In this document: one piece after another, positions 55,684-63,847 of the stretch | Position numbering within the stretch: the stretch's first letter is position 1 | Layout: every line of letters starts with the position of its first letter | Source of the DNA: CAWIHK01 sp963835935 | Lineage (GTDB): Bacteria; Bacteroidota; Ignavibacteria; UBA10030; CAVZMI01 | DNA length: 64,000 nucleotides | Assembly (NCBI GenBank): GCA_963835935.1 | Contig: CAWIHK010000002.1 | Location: 186,001-250,000, forward strand | Direction of reading: 5' to 3' | Position numbers and translations under genes: made by a program | The notes under the pieces: generated by a model | What the model was told of the DNA's origin: nothing | What the model saw: the letters and a program-made list of their open reading frames with translations, nothing else | Databases searched by the model: none

Positions 55684-56949
55684 GTGGAACAAGAAATAGA
55701 ATTTTCCGTAAATTATATATATTATCATTTGATTTCAAAGAAAGAATCCAATAGGAAAACCCATTTGAACAATCCAATAACATATTCGCTCACGAATCAT
55801 CAACCGAATTCCGAGCTGTACTATAAACGTGTCAGTGAATTTACCGACGAAGTGCTCAATCACGCCGCTGAATCCCTAATGCCGACAGTCTCAGAGTTCA
55901 TGGAGTATATAAAAGAATTCAATCTCGAATCATTGCGACAACCTGAGGAATATCTTCTTGAACTCCTCAGTTTCGGCCTGCTTTGGAAATCGTACGCCTG
56001 TCACGCACTCGCCGTGCATAAAGCTCCATTCGTTACGCTTATACGTTTAGCAGACTTGCGAAAAAACGATCATCGTTTTAAACCGTTGACCGACTTTGTC
56101 CGGGGAATTCTTATTACATTATTCCTTTTTCCGAAAACGAAAAAACAAAAACCAAAGATGCTTCCAAGTTTACGGGACATCGATCGGCTTTGCATTTGGT
56201 TGGAAGCCACAGGTGTATTCTATGAACATGCCCTGAGATTTATTCGCTGGCGTGCATATTGGGATACAATCCCTGAACCGCTTCGCACTGCAATGGCCAT
56301 CAAGATATTTGAATTCACAGATTGGTTTATTTTAAGAGCGGAACAATCTCTCGGTGAGTTCACCATCAATGTCGATGATTTTCTAATTCGACGCGGCAAT
56401 CATTACCGATGGAGAGAAGACCGAGTTCAGTGCACTCGATCAAGAGCTGAGTATCACCTCAATATGATCGGTGCAGAGATAATGAACCGTTCTTATCGGA
56501 AAGATTTTTTGGCAACAGAGACGAAAGCGGTATTGATACCTGGTTGTATGCGTGCGCGTCCGTCCGGAGAATGTGAAGCAGTGAAAGTCCGGGAAGGTTT
56601 GCACTGTCAAGGTTGCATGCCAGAATGCCACGTGAATCAACTGCGGGAAATGGGCAAAAAAAGAAATTTCGAGGTATACATTATCCCGCATTCGTCGGAT
56701 TTGTCACTCTGGTCACCAAAAGATGGCCAATTGAGTCGCGGTATAGTAGCTGCAGCTTGTGTTACAACACTACTCGAAGGCGGATGGGAATTAAAGCGCT
56801 ACGATGTTCCTGCACAATGTGTGCTTCTCGATTATAGCGGCTGTAAAAAACATTGGCATCCTGAAGGACTGCCGACGGAACTGAATGTTCGGCAAATGAA
56901 ACACATGCTTGATTATAATCATCATGCCACAACAAATATGAGAGACTGA
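55684..56949 (+). CDS. DUF116 domain protein
   Basis: About 421 residues. The C-terminal DUF116 domain has CQGCMPECHVNQLREMG, YIIPHSSDLSLW and LLDYSGCKKHW, a Cys-rich pattern likely to bind an Fe-S cluster or zinc. The N-terminal half is helical without a recognised domain. The start is uncertain: a GTG at 55684 opens the frame; a TTG near 55765 is another choice. No gene partners; function unknown. Confidence 0.8.
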   Translation: MEQEIEFSVNYIYYHLISKKESNRKTHLNNPITYSLTNHQPNSELYYKRVSEFTDEVLNHAAESLMPTVSEFMEYIKEFNLESLRQPEEYLLELLSFGLLWKSYACHALAVHKAPFVTLIRLADLRKNDHRFKPLTDFVRGILITLFLFPKTKKQKPKMLPSLRDIDRLCIWLEATGVFYEHALRFIRWRAYWDTIPEPLRTAMAIKIFEFTDWFILRAEQSLGEFTINVDDFLIRRGNHYRWREDRVQCTRSRAEYHLNMIGAEIMNRSYRKDFLATETKAVLIPGCMRARPSGECEAVKVREGLHCQGCMPECHVNQLREMGKKRNFEVYIIPHSSDLSLWSPKDGQLSRGIVAAACVTTLLEGGWELKRYDVPAQCVLLDYSGCKKHWHPEGLPTELNVRQMKHMLDYNHHATTNMRD

Positions 56950-56975
56950 CAGAAAATAGTCGCCCGCCTCCGAAG

Positions 56976-57011
56976 TCCCGAAGGGATCCCTTTGGGAGAG
57001 TCCCTCCGGGA
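56976..57011. repeat. Three tandem mini-hairpins TCCC-N3-GGGA
   Basis: TCCCGAAGGGA (56976-56986), TCCCTTTGGGA (56987-56997) and, after GAG, TCCCTCCGGGA (57001-57011). Each has a 4-bp stem and a different 3-nt loop. It lies 27 bp after the DUF116 stop in a convergent gap; no T run follows, so it is not a standard terminator. Confidence 0.7.
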
Positions 57012-57079
57012 GAAATACACGAAATAATCTAAAAATCTTGTTTGGTTTATTTAGTATGCTTTATCGGCCTTTTAATTTT

Positions 57080-59509
57080 TTACATCGTTAGTGTTATTTT
57101 GACCCGAACATACTCACCCAAACGAGAAAAGAACTCAATCCATTGATGTGCAGTAAGATCATTTTTCTTTGCCTTTTCCGCTTGCTCCGGATAGATAGTT
57201 TTTCCCAATTTAAAAAAAATGTTTTGCGCCTTCCACAAATCAATATCTAGATCAAGAGTTGAAATGACTTCAAAAGAATGATTCAACTCTTCAAGAATTT
57301 TTATATTATAAGGTTCTCGGTTAAGATCCTCGAAACGATCGGCAATCCATTTGTCAGCCCGCGCTTGATCGCCACTCATCAATTGCAGTTGAATATTTAA
57401 GTTTTTCGCTTTCTCCTCAAGATCTCGGACTTTCGCCGGATCTAAAACAGGCTCGTCAAATAATAAAGCAAGCCGGTGAGCAAGAACATACCGAGCGGGG
57501 ACAATAAAAGAATGAGGAATAGGTTGTTGATGTTTTTCAAGGAATGTTATCGCATCTGAATTTTTTCTATGTAAATCAAAAAGTACTATATTGGCAGACT
57601 CGATAGCCCGGTTCAAAATTTCATGCATGATTTGGCGTTGTTCGTCATGAAATAAATGTTGGAATGAATATATATTCGATCCAAAGTAATTCCTCATGAG
57701 TTGAAGATATTTCGTTCCATCGGCGTCATCAAATGAAGCGCAAAATTCCTGTTCCATCAAAGAATACGACTCATTGCTCTCGAATACTTTGATACCACAA
57801 TTAATTTCGTACTCACTCAAACATGATGCCGCAATCACAAAAGAAGCTTCACTCTGCAGAATTGTCGAACGAATTTTAATTTTTCCAACGACAGCTATGG
57901 CGCTTCCGTCTCCCATTTTTTTATAAGATTCATTCTCGACGATATAACAATAAAGGTGGACGACCCGCGGGTATGCAATGGCCAATGACAATATCGCGTA
58001 ATGAATCCCAACTCTCCTCAAATCGACACTCGTCGGTTTTACTTTTGTATTATATATTTCTGCACCATTTTTAACTGCATTGCCGGGTGCGCGTGTCAAC
58101 ATCTTGATTAGTTTTTGTTCTAAAGGCCAATCGGTTAATGTGGAGGCATCCTGAACCGCTTTCGATGCATAGCGCAATACCTGAATAGTTTCGATCCCTG
58201 CAAGATCGTCGAAAAACCAGCCGCAGCTCGTAAACATCAACATGCAATTCCGTTGAACTTCCAAAAGCGTTAAAACTTTTACTGTTTCTTCATCCGATAG
58301 TTCGTGAGTTGAATGACGTGTTAGAAATTTTTTAACGATTTCCTGTGATCGATCATTAATTACCTCGAGATACTCGTCGCGTGCCTTCCATGGATCCGAA
58401 AGAAACTTCAAACCCTCATACTCGAATAATGGCGACAGTTCATCCCGCACATTGTTCAGCGTCTCACGAAGCGGTTTTCGCCATGTTTGCTTGTATCCCG
58501 GCTGGCCCATATTGCAACCGCAGTCGCTTCGCCAGCGTTCTATTCCATGGATGCAGCTCCACGAAGAATTTTCCAGAATTTCTACTTCATGAGTAGGAGG
58601 ATTTTTTTCCAAATACTCACCATAGTTTGTTAATTGTACATCCTCCGCCAACTCGATCCGATTCAATACATAGGCAAGCGCCATCTCGCCGAATTTTTTA
58701 TGATGCCCGTATGATTCGCCGTCGGTCGCAACGTGAATGAGCTGCGGCCATGTTCTTGAATTGTTAAATGCGGAAAGCAATCTTTCTGCATACCTCTCGC
58801 CATTTTCAAGCAGGTTGCCGAAGGCAATATCATGAGAAATTGGCCCGTCATAGAAAAAAATATTTATCGACTTACCGGAAGGGAGCCGGCACAAATAAGC
58901 CATTGTCGGGTCAATTTTTTCTCCAACATTTATCCATGCTTTATTTGCCGAAATTTCTTTTATCCGGACAGCTTGGTGCGGAGCGAGAATCGTGAATTTA
59001 ATATTTAACTCAGCAAGCACTTCGAGTGTTTCAATATCCACGGCCGTTTCAGGCAGCCACATTCCTTCCGGGGATCTTCCAAATCTATTTTCAAAATCTT
59101 TTATTCCCCAACGGACTTGGGTATATTTGTCCTGAAGGTTGGCAAGAGGCATTATCATATGATTATACACTTGCGCGATTGCGCAACCGTGTCCGGAGAA
59201 ACGTGTCCGGCTTTCTTTATCTGCCGCCACAATTGCTTCAAGGACATCCGGCCTGTGCCTCTCAATCCATGCGAATAAAGTCGGGCCGATATTAAAACTG
59301 ATCTTCGAATAATTATTGACAAGATCGACAATTCTATTTTTATTGTCGACGATCCGAGCTGCAGTATTCGGAGCGTAACATTCCACTGTGACGCGTTCGT
59401 TCCAATCGTGATACGGCTTTGCCGACTCTTGAAACTCTACTTCTTCCAGCCACGGATTTTCTCTCGGAGGCTGATAAAAATGCCCGTGAATGCAAATATA
59501 TCGTTTCAT
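57080..59509 (-). CDS. GH57-type glycoside hydrolase (DUF3536 form)
   Basis: 809 residues. KRYICIHGHFYQPPRENPW is the N-terminal GH57 motif; GMWLPETAVD carries the probable catalytic Glu near residue 160, and VATDGESYGHHKKFGEMAL the probable Asp near 270. Residues ~470-809 are the DUF3536 region. Relatives act on alpha-glucans; the exact bond is unknown. It overlaps glgB by 4 bp and is in its operon, which supports a role in glycogen. Confidence 0.87.
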   Translation of the reverse strand: MKRYICIHGHFYQPPRENPWLEEVEFQESAKPYHDWNERVTVECYAPNTAARIVDNKNRIVDLVNNYSKISFNIGPTLFAWIERHRPDVLEAIVAADKESRTRFSGHGCAIAQVYNHMIMPLANLQDKYTQVRWGIKDFENRFGRSPEGMWLPETAVDIETLEVLAELNIKFTILAPHQAVRIKEISANKAWINVGEKIDPTMAYLCRLPSGKSINIFFYDGPISHDIAFGNLLENGERYAERLLSAFNNSRTWPQLIHVATDGESYGHHKKFGEMALAYVLNRIELAEDVQLTNYGEYLEKNPPTHEVEILENSSWSCIHGIERWRSDCGCNMGQPGYKQTWRKPLRETLNNVRDELSPLFEYEGLKFLSDPWKARDEYLEVINDRSQEIVKKFLTRHSTHELSDEETVKVLTLLEVQRNCMLMFTSCGWFFDDLAGIETIQVLRYASKAVQDASTLTDWPLEQKLIKMLTRAPGNAVKNGAEIYNTKVKPTSVDLRRVGIHYAILSLAIAYPRVVHLYCYIVENESYKKMGDGSAIAVVGKIKIRSTILQSEASFVIAASCLSEYEINCGIKVFESNESYSLMEQEFCASFDDADGTKYLQLMRNYFGSNIYSFQHLFHDEQRQIMHEILNRAIESANIVLFDLHRKNSDAITFLEKHQQPIPHSFIVPARYVLAHRLALLFDEPVLDPAKVRDLEEKAKNLNIQLQLMSGDQARADKWIADRFEDLNREPYNIKILEELNHSFEVISTLDLDIDLWKAQNIFFKLGKTIYPEQAEKAKKNDLTAHQWIEFFSRLGEYVRVKITLTM

Positions 59510-61434
59510 CTTTTAAAGAATAATACTGATAAAGGCGGCAGCGTGATAGAGATGGAATGATCCTTCCATTGCCATGGAATGTTCTCAGACCATACTCCGC
59601 CTGAATTTCCCATTCCACTGCCGCCGTAGAACGTCGAATCGCTGTTCAATCGCTCGATCCAATATCCGTCGCGAGGGACGCCTACGCGATAATTGTATCT
59701 CGGCACGGGAGTGAGATTGCAAATAACGACAATTAATTGATCCGGGTCTCTTCCCTTTCGGAGAAAAGTCAACACCGAATTATCCACGTCATGAAAATCC
59801 ATCCATTCAAAGCCATCGTTCGAAAAATCAATTTCATATAATGCAGGTTCATTCCTGTAGAAATGGTTAAGATCTTTCATCCAATTCTGAATGCCACGAT
59901 GAGATCCAAATTCAAGGCTGTGCCATTCCAAACTCTCTTCGTGAATCCATTCTCTCCATTGTCCGAATTCACATCCCATGAAAAGAAGTTTTTTCCCCGG
60001 ATGGCCGAACATGTAACCGAAAAAGAGCCGCAGGTTCGCACACTTTTGCCACTCATCTCCGGCCATCTTACCGAAGAGTGATCCTTTCCCATGTGTAACC
60101 TCATCATGAGATATGGAGAGAAGAAAATTTTCAGTGAATGCATACCAGATGCTGAATGTTAATTTATTTTGATGATATTTTCTGAACAGGGGATTCTGCG
60201 AAAAATAATCGAGAGTGTCGTGCATCCATCCCATATTCCATTTCAGACCAAAACCCAATCCACCAACGTGCACCGGACGGGAAACCATCGGCCATGCTGT
60301 AGATTCTTCTGCGATCATCTGGATATCCGGATGCTCTTTATACACAGCTTCATTCAATCGTTTTAAGAATGCAATTGCTTCAAGATTTTCCCTTCCACCG
60401 TGGTAATTGGGAATCCACTCTCCTGCTTTCCGGGCATAATCCAGATAGATCATCGACGCAACAGCATCTACCCTCAAACCATCGGCATGATATTTTTCGA
60501 CCCAGAAAAGAGCACTGCTGATGAGGAACGCCCTTACTTCGTGTCTGCCGTAATTAAAAATGCAGCTATGCCATTCCGGATGAAATCCTTTGCGGCGATC
60601 CATATGTTCGAAGAGATGAGTGCCGTCGAAATATGCAAGAGCGAAATCGTCGCTCGGAAAATGCGATGGCACCCAGTCGAGGATCACACCTATGCCATGC
60701 TGATGAAGCTGATCGACAAGAAACATGAAGTCTTCAGGAGTTCCATATCGAGATGTTGGCGCGAAGTATCCAGTCGTTTGATAACCCCACGAACCGAAAA
60801 ACGGATGTTCCATGACCGGAAGAAATTCCACATGTGTATATCCCATCTCCTGCATATATGCAGGAAGATACTGCGCCGTTTCTTTGTAAGTGAGCGGGCG
60901 GTTTCCTTCTTCCGGTACGCGCCTCCATGATCCAAGGTGGACTTCATAGATCGACATCGGAGCATCGAGTGCATTCGCTTTCTGGCGGGTGCGCATCCAT
61001 TCGTCATCCTTCCACTCGTATTGCAAATCCCACACAATCGAACCGGTTCGCGGAGGAACTTCCCACAGCATAGCGAAAGGATCGCCTTTTTCTATTTTGT
61101 AGCCTCGATTTTTCGATTGAATATAAAATTTGTAAATCGTTCCTTTTTCAACACCGGCGATAAAACCTTCCCAGATTCCTGAACCATCCCAGCGAACCTG
61201 AAGAGGGTTTACCTGGCGGTTCCATCCATTAAAATCTCCGATGACAGTAACTTTTTCTGCATCCGGCGCCCACACAGCGAATGCCGTGCCGTTCACACCA
61301 TCACGGGTGGCAAGATGCGCACCTAATTTTTCGTAAAGCTTGAAATGATTTCCTTGTTTGAATAGATAGATATCCAGGTCAGTGATCTGATCTTTGTATA
61401 ACGCATCCTGCTTCATTGGTGGATGTTTCATCAA
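59506..61434 (-). CDS. glgB: 1,4-alpha-glucan (glycogen) branching enzyme
   Basis: 642 residues. N-terminal CBM48 (TAFAVWAPDAEKVTVIGDFN), then the GH13 barrel with the nucleophile Asp323 (GLRVDAVASMIYLDYAR), acid/base Glu376 (MIAEESTAWP) and ISHDEVTHGKGSL. C-terminal beta domain ends in SITLPPLSVLFFKR. It creates alpha-1,6 branches in glycogen. It shortens the N1 domain found in E. coli GlgB (~728 residues). The operon continues into the GH57 gene. Confidence 0.95.
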   Translation of the reverse strand: MMKHPPMKQDALYKDQITDLDIYLFKQGNHFKLYEKLGAHLATRDGVNGTAFAVWAPDAEKVTVIGDFNGWNRQVNPLQVRWDGSGIWEGFIAGVEKGTIYKFYIQSKNRGYKIEKGDPFAMLWEVPPRTGSIVWDLQYEWKDDEWMRTRQKANALDAPMSIYEVHLGSWRRVPEEGNRPLTYKETAQYLPAYMQEMGYTHVEFLPVMEHPFFGSWGYQTTGYFAPTSRYGTPEDFMFLVDQLHQHGIGVILDWVPSHFPSDDFALAYFDGTHLFEHMDRRKGFHPEWHSCIFNYGRHEVRAFLISSALFWVEKYHADGLRVDAVASMIYLDYARKAGEWIPNYHGGRENLEAIAFLKRLNEAVYKEHPDIQMIAEESTAWPMVSRPVHVGGLGFGLKWNMGWMHDTLDYFSQNPLFRKYHQNKLTFSIWYAFTENFLLSISHDEVTHGKGSLFGKMAGDEWQKCANLRLFFGYMFGHPGKKLLFMGCEFGQWREWIHEESLEWHSLEFGSHRGIQNWMKDLNHFYRNEPALYEIDFSNDGFEWMDFHDVDNSVLTFLRKGRDPDQLIVVICNLTPVPRYNYRVGVPRDGYWIERLNSDSTFYGGSGMGNSGGVWSENIPWQWKDHSISITLPPLSVLFFKR

Positions 61435-61829
61435 AATTCTCCGTCAACACAATCCTCCATCGATATGAAACGACTTAATAATACTGACAATTGCAGTTAA
61501 GTTAATCCGATGTTAACTAATATAACTGTTTTCCATTAAACATTCTCGGAATTTGAGGCTCAGGAGATTAGTGGGTTATTCGATGAAAAGTGACGAGAGT
61601 GTTTTTTGATTTGAAAGATTCGAGCTTGCTCTTGTTGTCTAGTTAGTTCGCGCTGAAAAAGTCATTGCACGGTCATCTCGACTGGCTCCCGATGTGGCAT
61701 TCTATATTCGCCCCTCGACAAGATCGGGGCATCGCTCAACAACCGCTCTGTTTACAAAATCCTGTTACGTGCTAAAGTACAACATTATTTTAGATTGTGT
61801 CTTGTGTGTGGAGTTGACTGGAGGTAGTC
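61435..61829. other. glgB upstream region with repeats
   Basis: No gene. TTAGTTCGCGCTGAAAAA (61643-61660) matches 565-582. ATCTCGACT (61675-61683) is inverted as AGTCGAGAT (61826-61834), with looser matching on either side, so the second arm overlaps the outer edge of the attC-like repeat. GCCCC/GGGGC near 61712-61730 forms a small hairpin. The glgB promoter should lie at 61435-61520 but I cannot point to it with certainty. Confidence 0.5.
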
Positions 61830-61830
61830 G

Positions 61831-61996
61831 AGATAACGTCTCGCTTAAAACTGCCGGCCTGCCGCGTGATTTAGGAAATGACAAATTTAATATCTGCAAC
61901 GCGGCAGGGTGGAGCGAACACAACTAATATTAAAAAAAATTCCGATTTATTTCTGACTTCCAAAATAAGTGAGCGCCAGTTTTACGCGTGTTAGGC
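61831..61996 (-). other. attC-like recombination site 1 (166 bp), 3' of the HNH cassette
   Basis: Read on the minus strand: GCCTAAC (R'' consensus RYYYAAC, plus-strand 61990-61996), then arm CGCGTAAAACTGGC, ..., then arm GGCAGTTTTAAGCG and GTTATCT (61831-61837) as R'. The arms pair over about 14 bases with small mismatches. Inside is a second perfect inverted repeat CCTGCCGCGT/ACGCGGCAGG (near 61858 and 61899). The site begins 21 bp past the HNH gene's stop, as attC sites do. It aligns along its length with site 2. Confidence 0.78.
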
Positions 61997-62017
61997 GTTT
62001 GTGGCTGTGCCTCAATA

Positions 62018-63004
62018 TCATTTGTCAATATCATACCAAGTAGCTTCGTCATGACCGGGATACTTGATACCCAAGTATTTTTTTCGCTGATAAATATTGG
62101 TGAAATCAAGTACATAAAATAATGATTCTACTGGCTTATTTTCAAGATCTTTGATGATTAGAGGTTCGCTGGAGTGCAGAAAAGTTCTCCATCCGAGATT
62201 TCCGAAAAAAGTTGTATCAATGATAGTTATTCGTTCATCCGGATAAAACGCAACTCTATGAAATGGGTAATACTTGTTTTCTTCTAACGCTCTAAGTGGA
62301 TTAATATTATTATTGTTTAATGGTGTACCATAACGAGCGTGCTCTCGGATTGATTGTAGTTCTTCAATAAATCCAAGTTGATTATGGGAAAAGCTATAAT
62401 GGATGTAGTATGTAACAATTTTTGCAATGAGTCTAGTAATATTGCTGGGTATTGGATTGTCAATATGAACATTCTTTGCTTGATTCCTTCTTATAGTATA
62501 ACCAAATATCTCGGAATGATAAGTATTACCAGGAGAGAGATTATTGTAGACGCTTTTAAAATTGGTATATTCACTTTCAAATTGTTCCGGCGTAAGACTA
62601 TCGCGTGTTTTATCCCTTAACCATGATTTGGCAAAGTTATCAAGATTTTCTTCTCCACATTCGAGGTAGTCGTCAGTTTTTGTTAACTTCATTCGAAATT
62701 TAGAACCTCGTTTTATCATTGATATTTTTCGTTTGTTTAGATTATCTTCACCGCTCCAGTTCATCTGGTCCAAATGAGGATTAGTATCCTTTAAGTTAAG
62801 GGCTTCAAGCCCGTTTAATATTGGAACTGTTTTTATCGCTAGAACATCTACTTCATCTCCAAGCACTTTTTGACATTGGGGACATACGTCATAGCTACGC
62901 CAGAATCCAAAAATACTTTCAGGGAAAATATGTTCACCGTCTCCTGATCGTGAATCGGGAAGTGATGTGTTACAAAAAAGACAATTTTTAAAAATATCAA
63001 ACAA
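62018..63004 (-). CDS. HNH endonuclease-like cassette protein
   Basis: 328 residues from a TTG with AAAGGAG 8 bases upstream. The N-terminus holds a zinc-ribbon HNH: Cys8-x-x-Cys11, GDGEHIFPES with His25, Cys41-x-x-Cys44, then KVLGDEVD. The remaining ~280 residues are unassigned. Such proteins cut DNA or act in defence, but this is inference. The gene fills the interval between two attC-like repeats in cassette orientation, and is AT-rich compared with glgB. Confidence 0.72.
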   Translation of the reverse strand: MFDIFKNCLFCNTSLPDSRSGDGEHIFPESIFGFWRSYDVCPQCQKVLGDEVDVLAIKTVPILNGLEALNLKDTNPHLDQMNWSGEDNLNKRKISMIKRGSKFRMKLTKTDDYLECGEENLDNFAKSWLRDKTRDSLTPEQFESEYTNFKSVYNNLSPGNTYHSEIFGYTIRRNQAKNVHIDNPIPSNITRLIAKIVTYYIHYSFSHNQLGFIEELQSIREHARYGTPLNNNNINPLRALEENKYYPFHRVAFYPDERITIIDTTFFGNLGWRTFLHSSEPLIIKDLENKPVESLFYVLDFTNIYQRKKYLGIKYPGHDEATWYDIDK

Positions 63005-63042
63005 GAATTATTCTCCTTTATACAGGACAGCACCGTCATGAC

Positions 63043-63205
63043 GCATAACGTCTGGCGTGGTTACGCAGTGCCGCCGCGACATTTTGCAAATGACCTATTT
63101 TATATCTGCTTCGCGGCGACATTGAGTGAACACAATAATATATCAACTCCGATTTTTCATTTAGCATTGGCAAACAAGTGAACGCCGTAACCACGCCTGT
63201 TATGC
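63043..63205 (-). other. attC-like recombination site 2 (163 bp), 3' of the lipoprotein cassette
   Basis: On the minus strand: GCATAAC (63199-63205), arm GGCGTGGTTACG, ..., matching arm CGTAACCACGCC and GTTATGC (63043-63049). R'' and R' are exact complements. A GC-rich inner repeat CCGCCGCGA/TCGCGGCG lies within. It shares with site 1, at the same spacing, AAATGAC, TATCTGC, GAACACAA, TCCGATTT and CGTTTG. It starts 30 bp past the lipoprotein stop. Confidence 0.8.
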
Positions 63206-63234
63206 GTTTGTCGGTTTGCGTCAATAAGAATAGT

Positions 63235-63642
63235 TTATTCCAAAACCTCAAGACTGTCGATTGACATATTGATATAGAGGAGCGAATCTGTACCATCAGT
63301 TCTCATTGTGGCCGCCCAGTTTCCTCTAACTCTGACACGATGTGCCTTTGAAAGGTCGCTTGCTTTTCCTGTCAGATAAATCCTCGGATGTAAAGTGTCG
63401 GGTGCACCTTGTATCCAGTCATAATTTGTCATCACGTAACCTGGGGGAAATATCGAAACCTCACCATGTGGTCCAACCTCGGGAGAAAAATAACCTTCAT
63501 ATCCCACAACTGTTCCGTACCCAATTGCGGATGTATCCTCTCGAAACTGTTGGTTGCCGCTTTGGTTGACTGATGCGTCTTTGTTGCACCCGCATACAAT
63601 CCCAAGAAGGACGAAAGAAATCACAAACAAGGAAACTTTCAT
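63235..63642 (-). CDS. Small cassette lipoprotein
   Basis: 135 residues. MKVSLFVISFVLLGIVCGCN is a signal with a lipobox (GIVC or VCGC). The mature part (VGYEGYFSPEVGPHGEVSI, then HRVRVRGNWAATMRTDGTDS) is a short beta-rich domain I do not recognise. The gene has AAAGGAG at 7 bases before the ATG. It is followed by attC-like site 2, so it is the second cassette. Confidence 0.7.
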   Translation of the reverse strand: MKVSLFVISFVLLGIVCGCNKDASVNQSGNQQFREDTSAIGYGTVVGYEGYFSPEVGPHGEVSIFPPGYVMTNYDWIQGAPDTLHPRIYLTGKASDLSKAHRVRVRGNWAATMRTDGTDSLLYINMSIDSLEVLE

Positions 63643-63732
63643 AGTTACTCCTTTCTCACAAAGAAACTCAAACCTGCCAATCTAATTTACGCCAACAGGA
63701 TTCAAGCAACAGCGCAAACCGATGACGCAACT

Positions 63733-63803
63733 CGCATAACAACGCATTGCGTAGTTATCGATAATATAAATGTATACACGCATTGCGTTTTTATTGTTAA
63801 TAG
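63733..63803. repeat. Inverted-repeat cluster, possible third attC or terminator
   Basis: CGCATAAC-ACGCA-TGCGT-GTTATCG (63733-63760) forms a compact hairpin. Its left end GCATAAC is the R' of site 2 again, in the position expected for a third attC upstream of the lipoprotein gene. ACGCATTGCGT recurs at 63778-63788, and GTTAATA follows. The long homologous core of sites 1 and 2 is absent. It could be the boundary of the array or the terminator of the debranching-enzyme gene. Confidence 0.45.
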
Positions 63804-63847
63804 AAAACGATTGCCAGGAACGTTTATTTTAAAAATTTCACCTCTTT

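Noticed and set aside
59863..61182. Several 60-176 codon plus-strand frames opposite glgB
   Set aside because: They are antisense shadows of a well-conserved gene, without start signals.
61831..63205. Reading the two 165-bp repeats as ends of a transposon
   Set aside because: They are direct rather than inverted with respect to each other, and the gene between encodes no transposase.
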